From assembly GCF_042477335.2 (NCBI RefSeq), contig NC_091263.1:66520501-66584500 (forward strand): 64,000 nt of DNA, read 5' to 3'. The notes beneath the pieces are model-generated. The model was not told the DNA's origin. It worked only from the letters and a program-made list of their open reading frames with translations, and did not search any database. Positions 60,557 to 64,000 of this stretch are shown in pieces; positions within the stretch are counted from its first letter, which is position 1, and every line of letters starts with the position of its first letter. Origin of the DNA: Ovis canadensis. Lineage: Eukaryota; Chordata; Mammalia; Artiodactyla; Bovidae. Position numbers and translations under genes: made by a program.

Positions 60557-61792
60557 TTATTATCTTGAAAACTATTACGATCTTTTTATGTTTAAATGAG
60601 ATTTTGGGGAGGAGTTGAACTGTCAGTATGGGATAGTAGAATGAGCATTACATTGGGTTGGTAAACGTGAGTTTGGTACTCTCGGCCACTGATTGATGTC
60701 ATTGAGCAGATCACTTGATTTCTACATTTTACTTGTTCATTTTTAACTCTTGTAGGCTGTTGTTTTGAATCAAATGAGATAGTCCTTGAAGATGGGATTA
60801 TATAAATTTGAGATACTAGTGATACCTTTGCCATATTATCTCCTGATCCCTCTGATTGATTAAATAGAATGTTACTCTTTGAAATTTTTAAAAGTTGATT
60901 TAAAAATCTTATAATAGTTATACCCTGCCTTTTGAGAGGGTATGAGTATAGTTTACATAATATGTAAATGTCAAATTTATGAGTTAAAATTGTCATCTCT
61001 TACATGTATTTTCTTGTTTGATAATTTTTGTGAGTGATTTGAGAAAGTAAACAGTTAAAAAATATTTTATAGTTTAAAAATTGGATTTTAATATATCTAA
61101 GGTAATCATTTTGATTGAGCCTTGAACCTGCTATCTTTATTCTGAAACTGTAGGGTTGTCCACGTGAAATCTTTCTCATTTTGAATGACAGTATGTTAAA
61201 TGAAACAGCTGTAGATAGTGGTGAAGTTTAGAATACATACAAAGCTATGTATATAGGTCATTAACAATTCATTTTTGCCTAAAGGGTTTGGTTTTAGCTG
61301 AACAGCCTTCCTCCAAATGGTGCCTTTTTCAATTTTAGGATTTGACACTGTTCAGTTGTCTGCAGGTATTAATTTTTCATGTTGCCGTACCATGTGCTAA
61401 AAACCTGCAGTACATTATGAGATCCCTTGGAGAAGCTTGTACTTATTAAAGATTGTAAACTTACCTTGTGAGTATGTACAACATACTTTGCCAGTTCTGT
61501 GGGTTACACTTGAAGAGTTTATTCTTTATTATAGATAATACTGCATCCAGTATTACTGTTGAAATTGAGTATTCCTCATTAAAGATTTACTGTGTTGAAC
61601 AATAGTCCTCAGAAAATTAAACTTGATGGTTTTTGTGTGAATTGGTATTATAGGAAAGGGGAATTGTAAGTAGTTTTTAACATTTTAAAATTGCTTACCT
61701 CGTTTTTTAACTTTTAGATTATAATAAATGTGTTCTTTAACTGAGATGCATGACATATGACAATATTTGAAGTGGATTTTTTTTTGAAAGCC

Positions 61793-61884
61793 CAGTGGTT
61801 CTTAAAGTGTAGTGCATGGGAACTTGTTACGAATGCAGACTCTTGGACCTGACTGGGAGTGGGGCTAAAACTTAAGAACCACTA
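61793..61884 (+). mobile_element. MER5A-like hAT element
   Basis: Ends CAGTGGTTCTTAAAGT and ACTTAAGAACCACT are inverted repeats bounding about 90 bp with GGAACTTGTTACGAATGCAG inside, the MER5A pattern. Confidence 0.75.
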
Positions 61885-62058
61885 TTTTACACTAACAGAT
61901 CTGACATCTTATGTGCTTAATTGTATGAAAGGTATTTCTAGTTTTTGGCTTATGTCTGACACACGTTTCACTTCATAGCCTTATGGAAATGTGTTTTTAC
62001 AGAACACCTTTGCTATAGAAGGAAGCTGTTTGTAAGGATAAAAAGGTGTAGTTTAGAA

Positions 62059-62368
62059 CAAGGATAGGCAGACTTTTTCTATGAAAAGGCCAGAGTTAAA
62101 TAGCAAGGCTTTGCAGCCCAGGCAGTCTCAGTGGCAACTGCTCGACTGCTGTTGGAGGAAAGCAGCCATAGTCAAAGTGCAAATGAGTGAGGGTGCTGTG
62201 TTTTGATAAGACTGTTTATGGACACTGACATTTGAATTTCATATAATAATCGTGTGTCATGAAATATTATTCTTAGAACTTTTCCCCCAAGCATTTAAAA
62301 ATGTTGGGCCATTCTTAGCTTGTGGGCCCCACGGAAACAGGCAGTGGGCTGGATTTTACCAACCTTTG
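62059..62368 (+). mobile_element. hAT-Charlie-type nonautonomous DNA transposon
   Basis: Begins CAAGGATAGGCAGACTTTTT and ends in ATTTTACCAACCTTTG, related inverted ends. The flanks GTTTAGAA (62051-62058) and GTCTAGAG (62369-62376) give a 6/8 matching target duplication. Internal text AGCAGCCATAGTCAAAGTGC fits the family seen at 26112. Confidence 0.72.
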
Positions 62369-63994
62369 GTCTAGAGAGTTTCGTGTAAAACAAAGCATTC
62401 CAACAAAACACCAGCCTTTGGCAAAATTTAACTTATGCTGGCTGTTCCACATAGAGAGGAAAGCTAGTGTACTTGAACAAATAAAGAAGTGAGAGGATAC
62501 TAAGCTTTAAGAAGAATTGCCTGCCCTCTTGTTAATATATTATGCTCTTTGTTTGATTGGCAGCAGCACATATTGAGAACTAGTCAACTTAAGGCTTTGT
62601 AACTAACAGTAGATGATATAGCTGATATTTTGCTGTACAGATATCAGACATTATTTATTGCAATAGAAACATTAATTTTGAAATGTGAGGTGGTACTGGG
62701 AAAGAGGCTTTTCCAGAAAGAGAAATAGTGTTTTGTTTTTTTTCAATGGAAGTATAGATATTTCTACCTGCTCAGAATTGGCGGTTTAGAAAAAAAATGA
62801 TGGCCTTTCAAAGTGATATTGAATGCTTAATACAAAATTAAACTTATACATTTAATTGAACTCACTAATTTATGCTTTTCCTGTCATGTACTCTATCTTT
62901 CCTTGCTGTGATGTTCATTTGCTGTCTACCATGGATTTGCCCTTTGTGACATTACATACATCAGCATGGATAACTTTTCATGTACATTTATTTTAAAAGA
63001 TTTTAAAATTTTGACCAAAAACTTGTAAAGCTTACTATCGTAACCATTTTTAAGTGCCCGTACATGTGTATTTATTTATTTTTTTAGTGCATGAAAGTAA
63101 CCATTTTAATGTGCTCAAAACTCAGTTGCATAAAACAACCATTTTATTATGCTTAATAGTTCCTGTGTGTCTGGAATTTGGATGGGCATGTTCGGGATGA
63201 CTGTCTCTGCTCAGTGGTGTCTGGGCCCTTGACGGGGGAGGTTTGGTGATTGAGGGTGACTTGACAGCCGGGGACCAGAATCACCTGGAATCTTCTTTAC
63301 TCATGTGTCTGGTGGTTATACTGTCAGTCTTCTGGGACATCAGCTGGGGCCTTTCCATGTGACCTCTCTGGGTGGCCTGGGCCGCCTCAGTGTGGTGGTG
63401 TCAGGGTGGTTGGACACCTTTGTTGCTGTTCAGGGCTATAAAGGTGGGTGTCCGAAAAGAACTACTTGGAAGCAAAGCTGTCTGATCTTTTTTGATTTAT
63501 TCTCGGAAGTCACACAGCATCGCTTCTCTGGCATGCTAATTGGTTTTCAGTGAGTCCCTAAGGATGGTCTGATTCAATAGAAGAGGGCATAGATCCCCAC
63601 TTCTAGATGAGAGGAACATCAAAGAGTTTGTGGATTAGTTTGAAAAACTTTTAACATAGTCGGTTCTCAGGCCACATAGGAAATTCAGTGGCCAATAGCT
63701 CTCATTCCCTTATAGTATCAGGCTTGAGTTTGAGGTTCAGGATCTCACCATCCAGGTGGGGATGAGATAATTTCGGTTTGGTTTCTTGGACATAGTATTT
63801 CTCATCCTTAAGATCTGTTCCCTAAAAGGATGTGTTATTTATCCAGCCCACTGCCCCCAATATTTGTTTATACAAGTGTCTCAGACACTTAAAAATCTGC
63901 CACTGGGCCAGTGCTTAGGTACTAGGAAGTAAACTAATAACACTGTCTTCTGCACAGTTGTCCCAGTTTTTGAGTCTCTGTCTTTATCTTGCAG

Positions 63995-64000
63995 TATGTT
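63995..64000 (+). CDS. SMARCC1: SMARCC1 exon 2, first six bases
   Basis: TATGTT after TTATCTTGCAG reads Tyr-Val. Human SMARCC1 continues KHYKK-YVHAD at this junction, so the exon starts here in phase 0 and is cut by the window edge. Confidence 0.85.

Larger units (their letters stand above)
56388..63994 (+). other. SMARCC1: SMARCC1 intron 1
   Basis: 7.6 kb from GTGGGT to a TTATCTTGCAG acceptor at 63984-63994. It holds the 3' flank of the CpG island, SINEs at 57611-57816 and 59243-59434, a CHR element, MER5A-like, MIR and hAT fossils. Its remaining parts are AT-rich with no exon visible; the frame at 63305-63553 shows no similarity. Confidence 0.9.

Overview
The window is a piece of a ruminant (bovid) nuclear genome. 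It carries split genes with GT-AG introns, CpG-island promoters and AATAAA signals. It is full of Bov-tA/Bov-A SINEs, a BovB (RTE) LINE, a young ruminant L1 3' end and cetartiodactyl CHR-type SINEs. The gene order (MAP4, DHX30, SMARCC1) matches human 3p21.31 read in reverse. The exact species (cattle, sheep, goat or relative) cannot be fixed from the sequence alone. No bacterial or viral gene system is present.

Layout. (1) About 1-8.25 kb, + strand: the 3' end of MAP4, with the last two microtubule-binding repeat exons, the C-terminal exon, the stop codon, a tau-like alternative terminal exon lying inside the 3' part, and two candidate poly(A) signals. (2) About 8.7-37.6 kb, - strand: essentially all of DHX30. 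Its 20 canonical coding exons sum to exactly 3,585 nt (1,194 codons plus stop), with every splice phase consistent. An alternative first exon encodes an arginine-rich mitochondrial targeting leader. A 73-bp intron near the 3' end looks like the ortholog of the miR-1226 mirtron. MAP4 and DHX30 converge tail to tail with only a few hundred bases between their distal poly(A) signals. (3) About 37-38.4 kb: the CpG island that should drive canonical DHX30. (4) 38.4-55.9 kb: an intergenic stretch built largely of nested retrotransposons. (5) 55.9 kb to the end, + strand: CpG-island promoter, exon 1 and intron 1 of SMARCC1. The last six bases of the window are the start of SMARCC1 exon 2.

Roles. MAP4 is a microtubule-stabilising MAP of the tau/MAP2 family. 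DHX30 is a DExH RNA helicase with two dsRNA-binding folds, working in cytosolic and mitochondrial ribonucleoprotein granules. SMARCC1 (BAF155) is a scaffold of the BAF chromatin remodeller. They are linked by conserved synteny, not by a shared pathway.

No novel operon-like system was found. The most noteworthy items are the mirtron with a changed 3p seed, the hidden tau-type R' exon of MAP4, the tandemly duplicated dsRBD exon pairs of DHX30, and a 48-bp-arm foldback made by a SINE insertion exactly in the catalytic YADD box of a BovB element.
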